A stretch of DNA of 64,000 bases from Bremerella sp. P1 (GTDB taxonomy: Bacteria; Planctomycetota; Planctomycetia; Pirellulales; Pirellulaceae). Position 1 is the first letter of the stretch, and every line of letters begins with the position of its first letter. Location: NCBI RefSeq assembly GCF_028748185.1, contig NZ_CP118164.1, forward strand, positions 1,302,001 through 1,366,000. The letters are read 5' to 3'. The translations under genes and the position numbers were made by a program. Below, in pieces: positions 35,615 to 43,429 of the stretch. Below the pieces are notes generated by a model that was not told the origin of the DNA, made no database searches, and saw only the letters and a list, made by a program, of their open reading frames with translations.

Positions 35615-35645
35615 CGAACTTCTCCAGAGTTAGCTCTTAAGAGAA

Positions 35646-35682
35646 CCCCTCGCTTCAGCACTTTCCGCTCGGGAGCGAAGGG
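35646..35682 (-). terminator. Possible terminator hairpin after rpmB
   Basis: CCCTTCGCTC and AAGCGAGGGG (minus strand) pair at 9 of 10 positions around a 17-nt loop, followed by TTCTCTT. It lies between rpmB and gatC. The T-tract is interrupted, so termination strength is doubtful. Confidence 0.35.
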
Positions 35683-35709
35683 CAGCTAAAAGCGAGGACA
35701 CAGCAGGCC

Positions 35710-35985
35710 TTAGCGGCCGCGTTCTTCCGAAGGCAGCTTGAAGGGGCGGTGACGCACAACCTTCTTGACGTACCCGCTACGGATGCACTGGGTGCAAACC
35801 TTCAGCTTCTTGTGTTCGCCGTTGGGCATAACAGCTTTGGCGGTCTGCAAGTTCGGCTTGAACTTACGACGCGTGATGCCCGTGATCTTGGTACCGACAC
35901 CGCCCAGGTACTTCGCCTTACCGCGGAGGGTAACCTTATTGCCCATGCTGTGGCCCTTGCCACAAATTTCACACACGTTGGCCAT
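35710..35985 (-). CDS. rpmB: 50S ribosomal protein L28
   Basis: Large-subunit ribosomal protein. It begins MANVCEICGKGHSMGNKVT and contains RRKFKPNLQ, the L28 signature, then CTQCIRSG. Both CxxC pairs (Cys5/Cys8 and the later CTQC) are kept, so this is a zinc-binding form of L28, which is relevant because many bacteria lack it. Length is 91 aa. GGAG lies 9 nt before ATG 35985. It is followed by gatC on the same strand with a possible hairpin between them. Confidence 0.97.
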   Translation of the reverse strand: MANVCEICGKGHSMGNKVTLRGKAKYLGGVGTKITGITRRKFKPNLQTAKAVMPNGEHKKLKVCTQCIRSGYVKKVVRHRPFKLPSEERGR

Positions 35986-36085
35986 TGCCAGCGACTCCTA
36001 GACGGTCGTCCAATGCTTGATACGAAACGGACCAGTTTACCGAGATGTGATCTGGCCCGCAAGGTGCTGAGAAAAATGAACCGAG

Positions 36086-36904
36086 CTATTCTGGCATCGG
36101 ATATTTACGGCAAACTTCCAGGATTTCCTCGAGTACCAGGCCGTTGGTACCAATGCCGTCACCGCTGTAGATGGTCGATTCGCCAGTCCAACTGGTGAAC
36201 GTACCGCCAGCTTCTTCCATGATCGGCTGCAGAGCGGCCGCGTCCCAGATACTCATCATGGGGTCGATCATGCAGACAGCACGCCCCGTGGCGACCAGCA
36301 TGTAGCCATAACAATCGCCCCAAGTCCTGGTCACGAAAGACCTTTCCTCGAGTTCAAGGAAGCCTTGCGTAGCGTTACGCTTGTTGAACGTACTCACCTG
36401 ACTGGTCACCATGACCCCGTCGGCAAGCTTAGGGGTTTTGTTGACCTGGGCACGAATCGGGTCGTGATGAGGACGTTCGTACCACGACCCCTGACCCTCG
36501 GCGGCCGAGATCATTTCGTCCAGCCCGGGAATATAAACAACGCCCAGGCGGGACTTTCCGTCCTTTTCGACACCGATCATGGTCCCAAAAAGCGGGACCC
36601 CAGCGATGAAAGCTTTGGTACCGTCGATGGGATCGACGATCCAGTTGTATCCGGTCGAGCCTTCCTCGCTGCCGAATTCCTCACCAATGATTCCATCGTC
36701 CGGGAATTCTTCCTTAAGCCCTTTGCGGATAATCTTTTCCGCATTCTGGTCGGCTACCGTGACCGGGGAAGCATCTTCCTTCTTTTCAAAAGAAAGATCC
36801 GCACGCTGGAAGTGCTCCAACGTGCTTTTCCCGGCCAGTCGAGCCAAACGACGTGCTGTTTCCAAACGCTTTTCGAGATCGTTGTGTGAGTTGTTCATGG
36901 ACAT
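36086..36904 (-). CDS. Inositol monophosphatase-family phosphatase (HisN/CysQ-like)
   Basis: Mg2+-dependent, Li+-sensitive phosphomonoesterase fold, 272 aa. The metal sites are GEEFGSEEG (Glu), WIVDPIDGTKAFI (Asp, Ile, Asp) and IWDAAALQPIMEEAGG (Asp). The overall wording, including SPVTVADQNAEKIIR and SGDGIGTNG near the end, fits the plant/actinobacterial HisN-type histidinol-phosphate phosphatase better than SuhB, but substrate use within this family overlaps. Start ATG 36904 or 36898; the frame is open to 36934. No strong ribosome site is seen. It stands alone between rpmB and the Rrf2 gene. Confidence 0.88.
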   Translation of the reverse strand: MSMNNSHNDLEKRLETARRLARLAGKSTLEHFQRADLSFEKKEDASPVTVADQNAEKIIRKGLKEEFPDDGIIGEEFGSEEGSTGYNWIVDPIDGTKAFIAGVPLFGTMIGVEKDGKSRLGVVYIPGLDEMISAAEGQGSWYERPHHDPIRAQVNKTPKLADGVMVTSQVSTFNKRNATQGFLELEERSFVTRTWGDCYGYMLVATGRAVCMIDPMMSIWDAAALQPIMEEAGGTFTSWTGESTIYSGDGIGTNGLVLEEILEVCRKYPMPE

Positions 36905-36989
36905 GAGAATAGAATGGTAAAGCACAGGGAACAAGCCCCCGAAACAGCTTCACCAAACGATAACATCCCTGGACCGCTCACACGCAATA

Positions 36990-37502
36990 TCAAGCCGAAT
37001 GGACACGTGTCGCCGCTTCAGGCACGGCTCCGCTCAATGCTCGCGTATGACTCGGCGTGAGCGACGCTTCAGCATCGGATGAATCTTCATCCGCTGCTTC
37101 GGAAGCTGGTGCCTGAATCAGCTGCGAGATCTTGATCGATTCCAACTGCTTGCGTGCAGTCGCGGTGACCTCTTGAAGAGCCTTTTGCAGGTTTTGCTGC
37201 GTGAAGTCCTCTGGGTCAGCCGGAAGCGGCAACTTCGAGTCCAACGGGCCTTCAATCGCCTCGATGACATCGAGGAGTGAGATCTCGTCAGGGGATCGAA
37301 TCAACATGTATCCCCCATCGACACCACGTGTGCTACGCAGCACTCCGTGATTCACCAAACTGCGGAGGACCTGAAGCAAAAAGCGTTCTGGCATGTCCCC
37401 TTTGGATGCAATTTGACTGCATGGAACTGGTGTGTCTGAATCGGACACGGCTAACTGCATGGTCGCCTGTAAAGCATAGGCGACAGTTCGCGAAAGTTTC
37501 AT
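36990..37502 (-). CDS. Rrf2-family transcriptional regulator without Fe-S cysteines
   Basis: Winged-helix DNA-binding protein. Residues 1-85 match Rrf2: MKLSRTVAYALQATMQLA, then PERFLLQVLRSLVNHGVLRSTRGVDGGYMLIRSPDEISLLDVIEAIEG. The three cysteines that hold an iron-sulphur cluster in IscR, NsrR and RirA are absent; the only Cys is Cys28, in the HTH. The C-terminal 45 residues are low complexity (ASEAADEDSSDAEAS...). GAGGG precedes ATG 37502. A 530-base non-coding stretch lies upstream. It could respond to a protein partner or an unclustered ligand, as CymR does. Confidence 0.9.
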   Translation of the reverse strand: MKLSRTVAYALQATMQLAVSDSDTPVPCSQIASKGDMPERFLLQVLRSLVNHGVLRSTRGVDGGYMLIRSPDEISLLDVIEAIEGPLDSKLPLPADPEDFTQQNLQKALQEVTATARKQLESIKISQLIQAPASEAADEDSSDAEASLTPSHTRALSGAVPEAATRVHSA

Positions 37503-38032
37503 TCCACTGCCCTCTTGAAAGATGGAACGACTTTAGTTCGGACGCATCGTGAATTATCGCTTCGATCGAAGCTGGCCGAAGTTCACCTTGTGCGTCATTA
37601 ATTTCCCCGATAACCAACGAACTAACGCGACGCGACGTGCTCTGAGATCTCCTTCCCCACTAGCAGCTCAGATAAATGGATGAAAACGATGAAGCTTGTG
37701 CAACTGGCAGAGGCGAATAAGCCCCAAACACAAAAATTCATCAGTTCGTCAATGTTATTGCTTACACCCCACATGCGGTAAAAATCGAAGATACACCCAA
37801 ATCATAGGGGTTTCAATAGAAAAGGCAGATTAAAGGAGTAATTTCAATAGAATTCCTGGCGACTCCCCCAAGCAACTGCTATTCATGCCCCCCTGGGATC
37901 GCGTTAAGGGACGTCACATCAACATTGCTGCACTTTTTCGACATCGCTCGCTGAGCGGAGTCTCAGCAGGACGCATAGGAATCGGCAGTTTTCGCTAAGT
38001 AAACAGAAGAAAGCGTGCGTCTTACGTGGTAA
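37503..38032. other. Intergenic region upstream of the Rrf2 gene
   Basis: 530 bases, AT-richer than the surroundings. The only structure noticed is an 11-base direct repeat TTTCAATAGAA at 37811-37821 and 37842-37852 (31-base spacing). No gene, RNA or terminator was recognised. Confidence 0.45.
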
Positions 38033-38635
38033 TTAAGCAGGATCACTAGTCGCTTCATCGTCTTTGGATGCAGTACTAGCGAAAACGGAGTGCCATAGCA
38101 TTAAGATTGCGCCACAGACCAACAGGGCATCCGCGATATTGAAGTTTGGCCAAACGTATTGTTCGTTGTAACGAAACAGAATGAAGTCACGCACCGCCGG
38201 CTGGCCCCAGATGCCCAGGCGGTCGTAGAGATTTCCGAAGATACCGCCGGTGATTAATCCCAGGGCTGTCGTCAGGATCGCGTCATGGGCAGCTTTGGCA
38301 ATGAAAAGCCAATAGAGAATCCCCAGAGCAGCAACGACCGAGAAAACGGCAAATACCGAGGTATACCCTTGTCCCAGCCCAAACAGTGCCCCTTCATTGA
38401 GTGATGTTTGAAACCCGACATAGGGTTCGATGAACCAGTAGTAGCGGTTCTGCCCTGGCATGCCCAACCAAGCAAAGACAGCCGACTTGCTCCACAAGTC
38501 GATGCCGCATCCCAAAACGGCCAACGTAAAGAAAAGTACGTAACGGCTAACGGGAACAGCACCCTGGCTATCCGCGGCTTTCTTTGTCTCGCTCGCTGGC
38601 ACAGTCGATACAGTAGTGGGTGAAGGGGATGGCAT
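38033..38635 (-). CDS. lspA: Lipoprotein signal peptidase (signal peptidase II)
   Basis: Aspartyl protease that cuts lipoprotein signal peptides before the lipidated Cys; the window encodes lipoproteins at 45077 and 59115. Four membrane helices; the two catalytic Asp lie in GGIFGNLYDRLG and NFNIADALLVCG, and Asn/Gly of the family motif are kept. An N-terminal extension of about 30 polar residues precedes the first helix. ATG 38635 is the first good start, which makes the gene overlap the upstream TraR/DksA gene by 68 nt in another frame. A longer in-frame start at 38698 would lie even deeper in that gene. Length is 200 aa. Confidence 0.9.
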   Translation of the reverse strand: MPSPSPTTVSTVPASETKKAADSQGAVPVSRYVLFFTLAVLGCGIDLWSKSAVFAWLGMPGQNRYYWFIEPYVGFQTSLNEGALFGLGQGYTSVFAVFSVVAALGILYWLFIAKAAHDAILTTALGLITGGIFGNLYDRLGIWGQPAVRDFILFRYNEQYVWPNFNIADALLVCGAILMLWHSVFASTASKDDEATSDPA

Positions 38636-38978
38636 TGAGTCGCGACTTTTTAATGCGTTGTCCACACTCGACGCAAGCACCATACTCGCCTGATTCAATT
38701 CTGGCCAGGGCAGAATCGATCTCCGCCAAGGTCACCTGCTCCGCCGCCAAAAGATTTAACGAGAACTCCTGCTCGTAATTGTCCGACCCAATATCTGCCA
38801 TGTGAATCGGCATTTTCGAGAGATCGCCGGCAGCATCACTTCGGGTGCGTTTCAGAGCGGAATCGGCAAGATAATTCGTGTCGCCGACCATGCGGGCGCG
38901 CAATAGCTTTAGCTTCTCGTGATAAGGTTCAGCCTCACTCCTGGAGTAGGCTCCTTTGCTACTGCGTGTACTTCCCAT
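38568..38978 (-). CDS. TraR/DksA-type zinc-finger protein
   Basis: C4 zinc finger CVECGQRIKKSRLNAIPFTHYCIDC preceded by the DksA-like coil TLAEIDSALARIESGEYG. DksA relatives insert into the RNA polymerase secondary channel and, with ppGpp, shift transcription; short relatives such as TraR or YocK act similarly. The N-terminal coiled coil (about 20-100) is shorter than in E. coli DksA, and the tip Asp-Asp pair is not evident. Length is 136 aa. GAGG is 8 nt before ATG 38978. A perfect 14-bp palindrome lies 37-50 nt upstream of the start. Its 3' end overlaps lspA. Confidence 0.9.
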   Translation of the reverse strand: MGSTRSSKGAYSRSEAEPYHEKLKLLRARMVGDTNYLADSALKRTRSDAAGDLSKMPIHMADIGSDNYEQEFSLNLLAAEQVTLAEIDSALARIESGEYGACVECGQRIKKSRLNAIPFTHYCIDCASERDKESRG

Positions 38979-38994
38979 GATTCGCCTCGCTTTA

Positions 38995-39032
38995 ATGGGC
39001 CCATCGTCGCCAAAATTGCCTAGGCAATGGGC
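38995..39032 (-). promoter_or_regulatory. Candidate operator: two perfect palindromes
   Basis: ATGGGCCCAT (38995-39004, 10 bp) and ATTGCCTAGGCAAT (39015-39028, 14 bp) are both perfect palindromes; GCCCAT/ATGGGC (38999-39004 and 39027-39032) also pair across them. They lie 17-54 nt upstream of the TraR/DksA start, where a regulator would bind. Confidence 0.5.
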
Positions 39033-39229
39033 AGAATCTCTAGTTTACGGGTTCCATTCCAAAATGGTCAAACTTAATCCCCTGAATTTATGGGTTTCAC
39101 GCTCACTTTGAGTGGCATGCTAACGCTGGCAGTCGTGATTTGACAGACATTTTGGCAGTAGCGAATGCCTGATTGATTGCTTTGCGAAGTTTTCCACGCG
39201 AACCGTTCTTTTCTAATGACACTCCCCTC

Positions 39230-39246
39230 CGGTAGAATCGCTACCG
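39230..39246 (+). promoter_or_regulatory. TAGAAT within dyad CGGTAG-AATCG-CTACCG upstream of thrC
   Basis: A 6-bp inverted repeat overlaps a TAGAAT hexamer (39233-39238) 111 nt before thrC. It is either a -10 box with an overlapping operator or chance; the hexamer recurs before other plus-strand genes. Confidence 0.3.
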
Positions 39247-39348
39247 TGTTCTAAACTCAAGGGAGCACAAACAATTCGGGCAAACTGCGGCGCGGCGACG
39301 CGTCTCCCGTGACCACCTAAAACCCTTTGACAACAAGCAATTCAAAGC

Positions 39349-40749
39349 GTGACCACGACTCCTGCTGCCTTTCAGCGCTGCATCTCGCCCGAGTGCGGCC
39401 AGACGTACGATTTATCCCAAGTTCTCGTTGCCTGTCCTGAGTGCGGCGATTTACTCGATATCGCCTACGATTGGGATCGTTGCGCTCCCCCACAAACGTG
39501 GAAAGATATCGAAGCGAACTGGGCCAAGCGAATCAATCCGCTTAACTTCAGCGGCGTCTGGCGTTTTCGTTCACTCTTCCCTTACGCCGCCGACGAGCAG
39601 ATCGTCACCCTCGGCGAAGGTCAAACGCTGCTGCAACAGACCGACCACGTCGGCAAATTCGTCGGGCTCGATCCTGGCAAGCTGCATCTGCAGTACGAAG
39701 GGATGAACCCCAGCGGTAGCTTCAAAGACAACGGCATGACCGCCGCGTTCACGCATGCTCGGATGGTCGGTGCCAAGCGTGCTGCCTGTGCTTCGACCGG
39801 TAACACCAGCGCATCGCTGGCCATGTACTGTAGCGTGACCCGCTTGATGAAGGCCGTCATCTTCATCGGTAGTGGAAAGATCTCGTACGGCAAGCTTTCC
39901 CAGGCACTCGACTATGGTGCGCTGACGCTGCAAATTGCTGGCGACTTCGACGACGCAATGGCCCGCGTAAAGGAAGTCAGCAAAGACATGGGCATCTACC
40001 TGGTCAACAGCGTGAACCCCTTCCGTCTGGAAGGTCAGAAGTCGGTCATGTTCCGCGTGCTGGAAGCTCTGCAATGGGAACCGCCAGATTGGATCGTCGT
40101 CCCCGGTGGTAACCTCGGCAACAGCAGCGCGTTTGGCAAAGCCTTTGCTGAACTAAAAGAGCTGGGACTGATCAGCCGCATCCCACGCTTGGCCGTCATT
40201 AACGCCAGCGGAGCCGATACGCTCGATCAACTGTATAACAATCACGACGTTCGCTGGAACGAGGGCCACTACCCACGCGAGATTATCGGCGACTATTACA
40301 AGAAGATGGACGAAGAACAGCGTAAAGCTTCGACGCTGGCTAGTGCTATCGAGATCAATCGCCCGGTCAACTTGCACAAATGCCTGCGGGCACTCAACGA
40401 TTGCGACGGTGTCGTGCGTCAAGTTTCTGATCAAGAGATCATGGACGCTAAGAGCCAGGTCGGTGCAGGTGGCATGGGCTGCGAACCAGCCAGTGCCGCG
40501 AGTGTTGCCGGCGCGAAGATCCTCCGTGAACAAGGGATCATCGCCCCCAGCGACCGCGTCGTCTGCATCCTGACCGGTCACTTGCTGAAAGACCCCACCG
40601 CCACGGTCGCTTATCACACGACCGACCAGGAGAATTTCAACAAAGTTCTCGGCAGCCGTGGCGTCAAACGAGCCACGTTCGCCAACCGAGCTGTCGCCGT
40701 GAAGAACGACATGGACGACATCGTTCAGGCCATTCAGCTTTACGGCTAA
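39349..40749 (+). CDS. thrC: Threonine synthase
   Basis: Last step of threonine synthesis: O-phosphohomoserine plus water to threonine, with PLP. An N-terminal zinc ribbon ([12 protein letters not shown]...ACPECGD) precedes the fold type II core, as in many bacterial and archaeal ThrC proteins. The PLP Lys lies in [11 protein letters not shown], and the phosphate cup in [11 protein letters not shown] and [28 protein letters not shown] near the end is typical. Length is 466 aa. The start is GTG 39349 (GTGACCACG), with no ATG in range and no clear Shine-Dalgarno. Together with dapB downstream it is an aspartate-family amino acid gene, though the spacing of 135 nt leaves cotranscription open. 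Confidence 0.96.
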   Translation: MTTTPAAFQRCISPECGQTYDLSQVLVACPECGDLLDIAYDWDRCAPPQTWKDIEANWAKRINPLNFSGVWRFRSLFPYAADEQIVTLGEGQTLLQQTDHVGKFVGLDPGKLHLQYEGMNPSGSFKDNGMTAAFTHARMVGAKRAACASTGNTSASLAMYCSVTRLMKAVIFIGSGKISYGKLSQALDYGALTLQIAGDFDDAMARVKEVSKDMGIYLVNSVNPFRLEGQKSVMFRVLEALQWEPPDWIVVPGGNLGNSSAFGKAFAELKELGLISRIPRLAVINASGADTLDQLYNNHDVRWNEGHYPREIIGDYYKKMDEEQRKASTLASAIEINRPVNLHKCLRALNDCDGVVRQVSDQEIMDAKSQVGAGGMGCEPASAASVAGAKILREQGIIAPSDRVVCILTGHLLKDPTATVAYHTTDQENFNKVLGSRGVKRATFANRAVAVKNDMDDIVQAIQLYG

Positions 40750-40884
40750 GCCAACAGAACGACAAAGGTGCCATGCCCACGTCTGAGTGGGCATGTGTTC
40801 GATAGAGTTCCTCGATCATGCTCACACTAACGAGAGCATGACGCATTTCTACCGCTAATCGACAACCAAGCGAAAGTTATCATC

Positions 40885-41679
40885 ATGGCCACACGAATCG
40901 CCATCAACGGAGCCGCAGGTCGCATGGGGCAACGCCTGGTCGCCTTGGGGCATGCAGACAAGGACCTCGATATCGTGGCCTGCTTCGAGTACAGCGGCCA
41001 TGCGAAGTTCGGCCAAGATGCCGGTGTTGTCGCCGGTATTGGCGAGCTCGATGTTGTCCTGGCAGAGGAAACATCGGCTGAGTACGAAGCGATCATCGAC
41101 TTCTCGGTTCCGGCAGGTGCTCATGCCGCCGTCGAGCGAGCTGTCAACGCGAAGGCTGCGCTCGTGATGGCAACCACCGGATTGGAAGAAGAGCACCAAG
41201 CCAAGATTCGAGAAGCGGCTAATGTAATCCCGGTCGTCTGGGCACCCAGCATGAGCACGACGGTCAACCTGACCATGAAGCTGTGCGAAATCGCCGCGGA
41301 AGCCTTGAAAGATATCCCAGGCGGAGCCGATGTCGAAGTCCTCGAGCGTCATCATCGCTTCAAGGAAGACAGCCCCAGCGGTACGGCTCTGCGTTTCGGG
41401 GAACTGATCGCCAACAAGATGGGCATCACCAACCACGTTCATGGTCGCGAAGGTCGTCCTGGTGCCCGTCCGCATGATGAAATCGCCTACCACGCGATCC
41501 GCACCGGCGACAACCCAGGCGAACATACGATCATCTTCGGCCTGCTTGGTGAAACCATCGAAATGACCGTCCGAGCCAGCAACCGCGACTGCTACGCCAC
41601 TGGTGCCCTGCAAGCTGCCAAATTTGCTGCCGGAAAGAAGCCAGGGCTGTACAACATGAATGACGTCTTGGGCCTGTAA
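40885..41679 (+). CDS. dapB: 4-hydroxy-tetrahydrodipicolinate reductase
   Basis: Lysine/diaminopimelate pathway: reduces hydroxy-tetrahydrodipicolinate with NAD(P)H. NAD(P) is bound by INGAAGRMGQRL (7-18). The catalytic segment ERHHRFKEDSPSGTAL (His and Lys) is complete, and TTGLEEE and APSMSTTVNL mark the central sheet. Length is 264 aa. Diaminopimelate supply points to a peptidoglycan-containing wall, as now accepted for planctomycetes. ATG 40885 is the only sensible start. Downstream spacing to the HhH gene is 74 nt with no terminator. Confidence 0.96.
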   Translation: MATRIAINGAAGRMGQRLVALGHADKDLDIVACFEYSGHAKFGQDAGVVAGIGELDVVLAEETSAEYEAIIDFSVPAGAHAAVERAVNAKAALVMATTGLEEEHQAKIREAANVIPVVWAPSMSTTVNLTMKLCEIAAEALKDIPGGADVEVLERHHRFKEDSPSGTALRFGELIANKMGITNHVHGREGRPGARPHDEIAYHAIRTGDNPGEHTIIFGLLGETIEMTVRASNRDCYATGALQAAKFAAGKKPGLYNMNDVLGL

Positions 41680-41753
41680 TCGCCGGGGCAAATCAATTGG
41701 CATAGACGTTGCAGTGTTCTTCTCTTGAACAAAGAAACAAGAGGAGAACAATC

Positions 41754-42404
41754 ATGACCAAGCCCACATCAAAAGCGATCGCGAAGACAATTCTCAATAC
41801 GCACGGCGAAACATATGCCCATCAGGCAGGCATTCGCTTGCGTGATGCTCCGGCACCATTGTTTCAGCTACTCTGTGAATCGCTACTGCTGAGTTCTCGG
41901 ATTGAAGCCGATCAGGCTGTCCAGGCGACAACGGCACTTAAGCAGGCCGATCTCACCACGCCTCGTAAAATGGTCGAAGCATCGTGGCAGAAGCGAGTCG
42001 ACGTGATCGCCAAACATGGCCACCGGCGTTTCGATAGCCGAGGCTCAAAGCAACTGGGACAGACGGCCGATCTCGTGCTTAAACGTTATTATGGCGACCT
42101 CCGCCAACTACGCGCTGAAGCTCATCATGATGTGGCCCAAGAGAGACGACTGCTCGAGCAATTCAAAGGGGTCGGATCGACCGGGGCTGAGATCTTCCTA
42201 CGCGAAGTCCAAGGCCTCTGGGGTGAACTCTACCCATTCGCCGATGCGAAAGTGACCAGTGCGGCCAAGAAGCTCGAACTACCCAGCGATCCCCAGCGAC
42301 TTGCACGACTCGTGCCTCGTAGCGACTTTCCGCGACTGGTCACAGGGATCCTTCGCATCGACCTGACAAAACAGCATGGCGAAGTCTTAGCCCAGGCTGT
42401 CTAG
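41754..42404 (+). CDS. Endonuclease III-like HhH protein without catalytic Lys or Fe-S loop
   Basis: All-alpha HhH-GPD-type fold, 216 aa. The helix-hairpin-helix is FKGVGSTGAEIFLREVQG, at the place of GVGRKTA in Nth, so the catalytic Lys is replaced. The later Asp is kept (YPFADAKV, compare AVDTHI). The C-terminal Cys-x6-Cys-x2-Cys-x5-Cys cluster of Nth/MutY is absent. It may bind DNA or be a monofunctional base-excision glycosylase; no activity can be assigned. GAGGAGAA lies 9 nt before ATG 41754, a very strong ribosome site, so this start is secure. A hairpin terminator follows. Confidence 0.8.
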   Translation: MTKPTSKAIAKTILNTHGETYAHQAGIRLRDAPAPLFQLLCESLLLSSRIEADQAVQATTALKQADLTTPRKMVEASWQKRVDVIAKHGHRRFDSRGSKQLGQTADLVLKRYYGDLRQLRAEAHHDVAQERRLLEQFKGVGSTGAEIFLREVQGLWGELYPFADAKVTSAAKKLELPSDPQRLARLVPRSDFPRLVTGILRIDLTKQHGEVLAQAV

Positions 42405-42417
42405 CACAAATGGCACG

Positions 42418-42445
42418 CTGGGCTTGTCAGAAAAAAAGCCCAGCT
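42418..42445 (+). terminator. Terminator hairpin after the HhH gene
   Basis: Perfect 9-bp stem GCTGGGCTT / AAGCCCAGC with a 10-nt loop, 14 nt after the stop, followed by TTGCCCCTCGTTTT, so the T-tract is delayed and imperfect. Confidence 0.65.
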
Positions 42446-42574
42446 TGCCCCTCGTTTTAATAATTCGCCCCCAAAGGAAAGGGGACCATTTCCCCTTCCT
42501 TTCGTCTATACTTGTGCTCCTACCTCATCCACAAACCCTCACCCAATCCCCCTACCGTTATCTGGGAGCACACC

Positions 42575-43330
42575 ATGAAACGTCTCTTTCACCGCGCTGC
42601 ATTTTTGAGCCTGGCCTTGGCCGGAGCCCTGTTTGTTGTCTCAGCTCACGCTGCCAAACCCAAGCCGCCAGAAGGCTTCAAAGCCTTGTTCAATGGCAAA
42701 GATCTTAAGGGTTGGCATGGCTTGAACCCTCACCAGTCGGCTAAGCTGACCGGCGAACAGAAAGAAGAGAACCACAAGAAGCAGCGTGCTGAATTCGCGG
42801 ATCACTGGTCGGTCGAAAATGGGGAACTGGTCAACGATGGTCACGGCCCCTACGCCACCACCGACAAAGACTACGGCGACATCGAACTTCTGATCGACTA
42901 CAAGACCGTGCCGAAGGCGGATAGCGGCATCTACCTGCGAGGCACGCCTCAGGTGCAAATCTGGGACGTCACGACGCCTTACAATCCCAAGCAGCCCCAC
43001 ATTAAACGCCATCTAGGCTCGGGTAGCTTGTGGAACAACGCCGTCGATGCCCCGGGACGCGATCCATTGGTGCTGGCCGATCGCCCGTTTGGCGAGTGGA
43101 ACGAAGTACGCATTCGTCAAATCGAAGACGTTACCTGGGTTTGGTTGAACGATAAGTTGGTCGTTGACGGCGCCGTGATGGAAAACTACTGGGATCGCAG
43201 CAAGCCACTGCCGGCCACTGGCCCAATCATGCTGCAAACGCATGGTGGCGAGATTCGTTGGCGAAACATCTTCATCCGCGAGATTGGTCCCGAAGAAGGG
43301 AAAAAGATCCTCGCTGAAGCGAAGAAGTAA
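42575..43330 (+). CDS. Exported DUF1080 (3-keto-disaccharide hydrolase-type) protein
   Basis: Secreted single-domain protein of the DUF1080 family, a concanavalin-like jelly roll abundant in planctomycetes; some members cleave 3-keto-glycosides. The signal peptide is clear (MKRLFHRAAFLSLALAGALFVVSAHA). The domain starts with the hallmark GFKALFNGKDLKGWHGLN and includes SGIYLRGTPQVQIWD, WNEVRIRQIEDVTWVWLNDKLVVDGAVMENYWDR and GPIMLQTHGGEIRWRNIFIREI. GGGAG lies before ATG 42575; upstream codons in frame are not protein-like. Length is 251 aa. A strong terminator follows, so it is probably monocistronic. It may take part in polysaccharide breakdown with the nearby sulfatases. Confidence 0.93.
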   Translation: MKRLFHRAAFLSLALAGALFVVSAHAAKPKPPEGFKALFNGKDLKGWHGLNPHQSAKLTGEQKEENHKKQRAEFADHWSVENGELVNDGHGPYATTDKDYGDIELLIDYKTVPKADSGIYLRGTPQVQIWDVTTPYNPKQPHIKRHLGSGSLWNNAVDAPGRDPLVLADRPFGEWNEVRIRQIEDVTWVWLNDKLVVDGAVMENYWDRSKPLPATGPIMLQTHGGEIRWRNIFIREIGPEEGKKILAEAKK

Positions 43331-43369
43331 GCCTCGCTTCGCTTGATCCAATTCTAAGATTTGACCATT

Positions 43370-43396
43370 CATTGCCCCGCATCTGCCGGGGCAATG
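43370..43396 (+). terminator. Terminator hairpin between convergent genes
   Basis: Perfect 10-bp stem CATTGCCCCG / CGGGGCAATG with loop CATCTGC, followed by TTGTTTC. It sits between the DUF1080 gene and the convergent sulfatase and could act on both strands. Confidence 0.75.
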
Positions 43397-43429
43397 TTGT
43401 TTCGAAGATAACCTTGGGCACAGGCGGCG

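Larger units (their letters stand above)
38979..39348. other. Divergent regulatory region between TraR/DksA gene and thrC
   Basis: 370 bases separating divergent genes. Two palindromes sit on the TraR/DksA side (38995-39032) and a TAGAAT inside a small dyad (39230-39246) on the thrC side. The middle part is AT-rich with nothing recognised. Confidence 0.5.
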
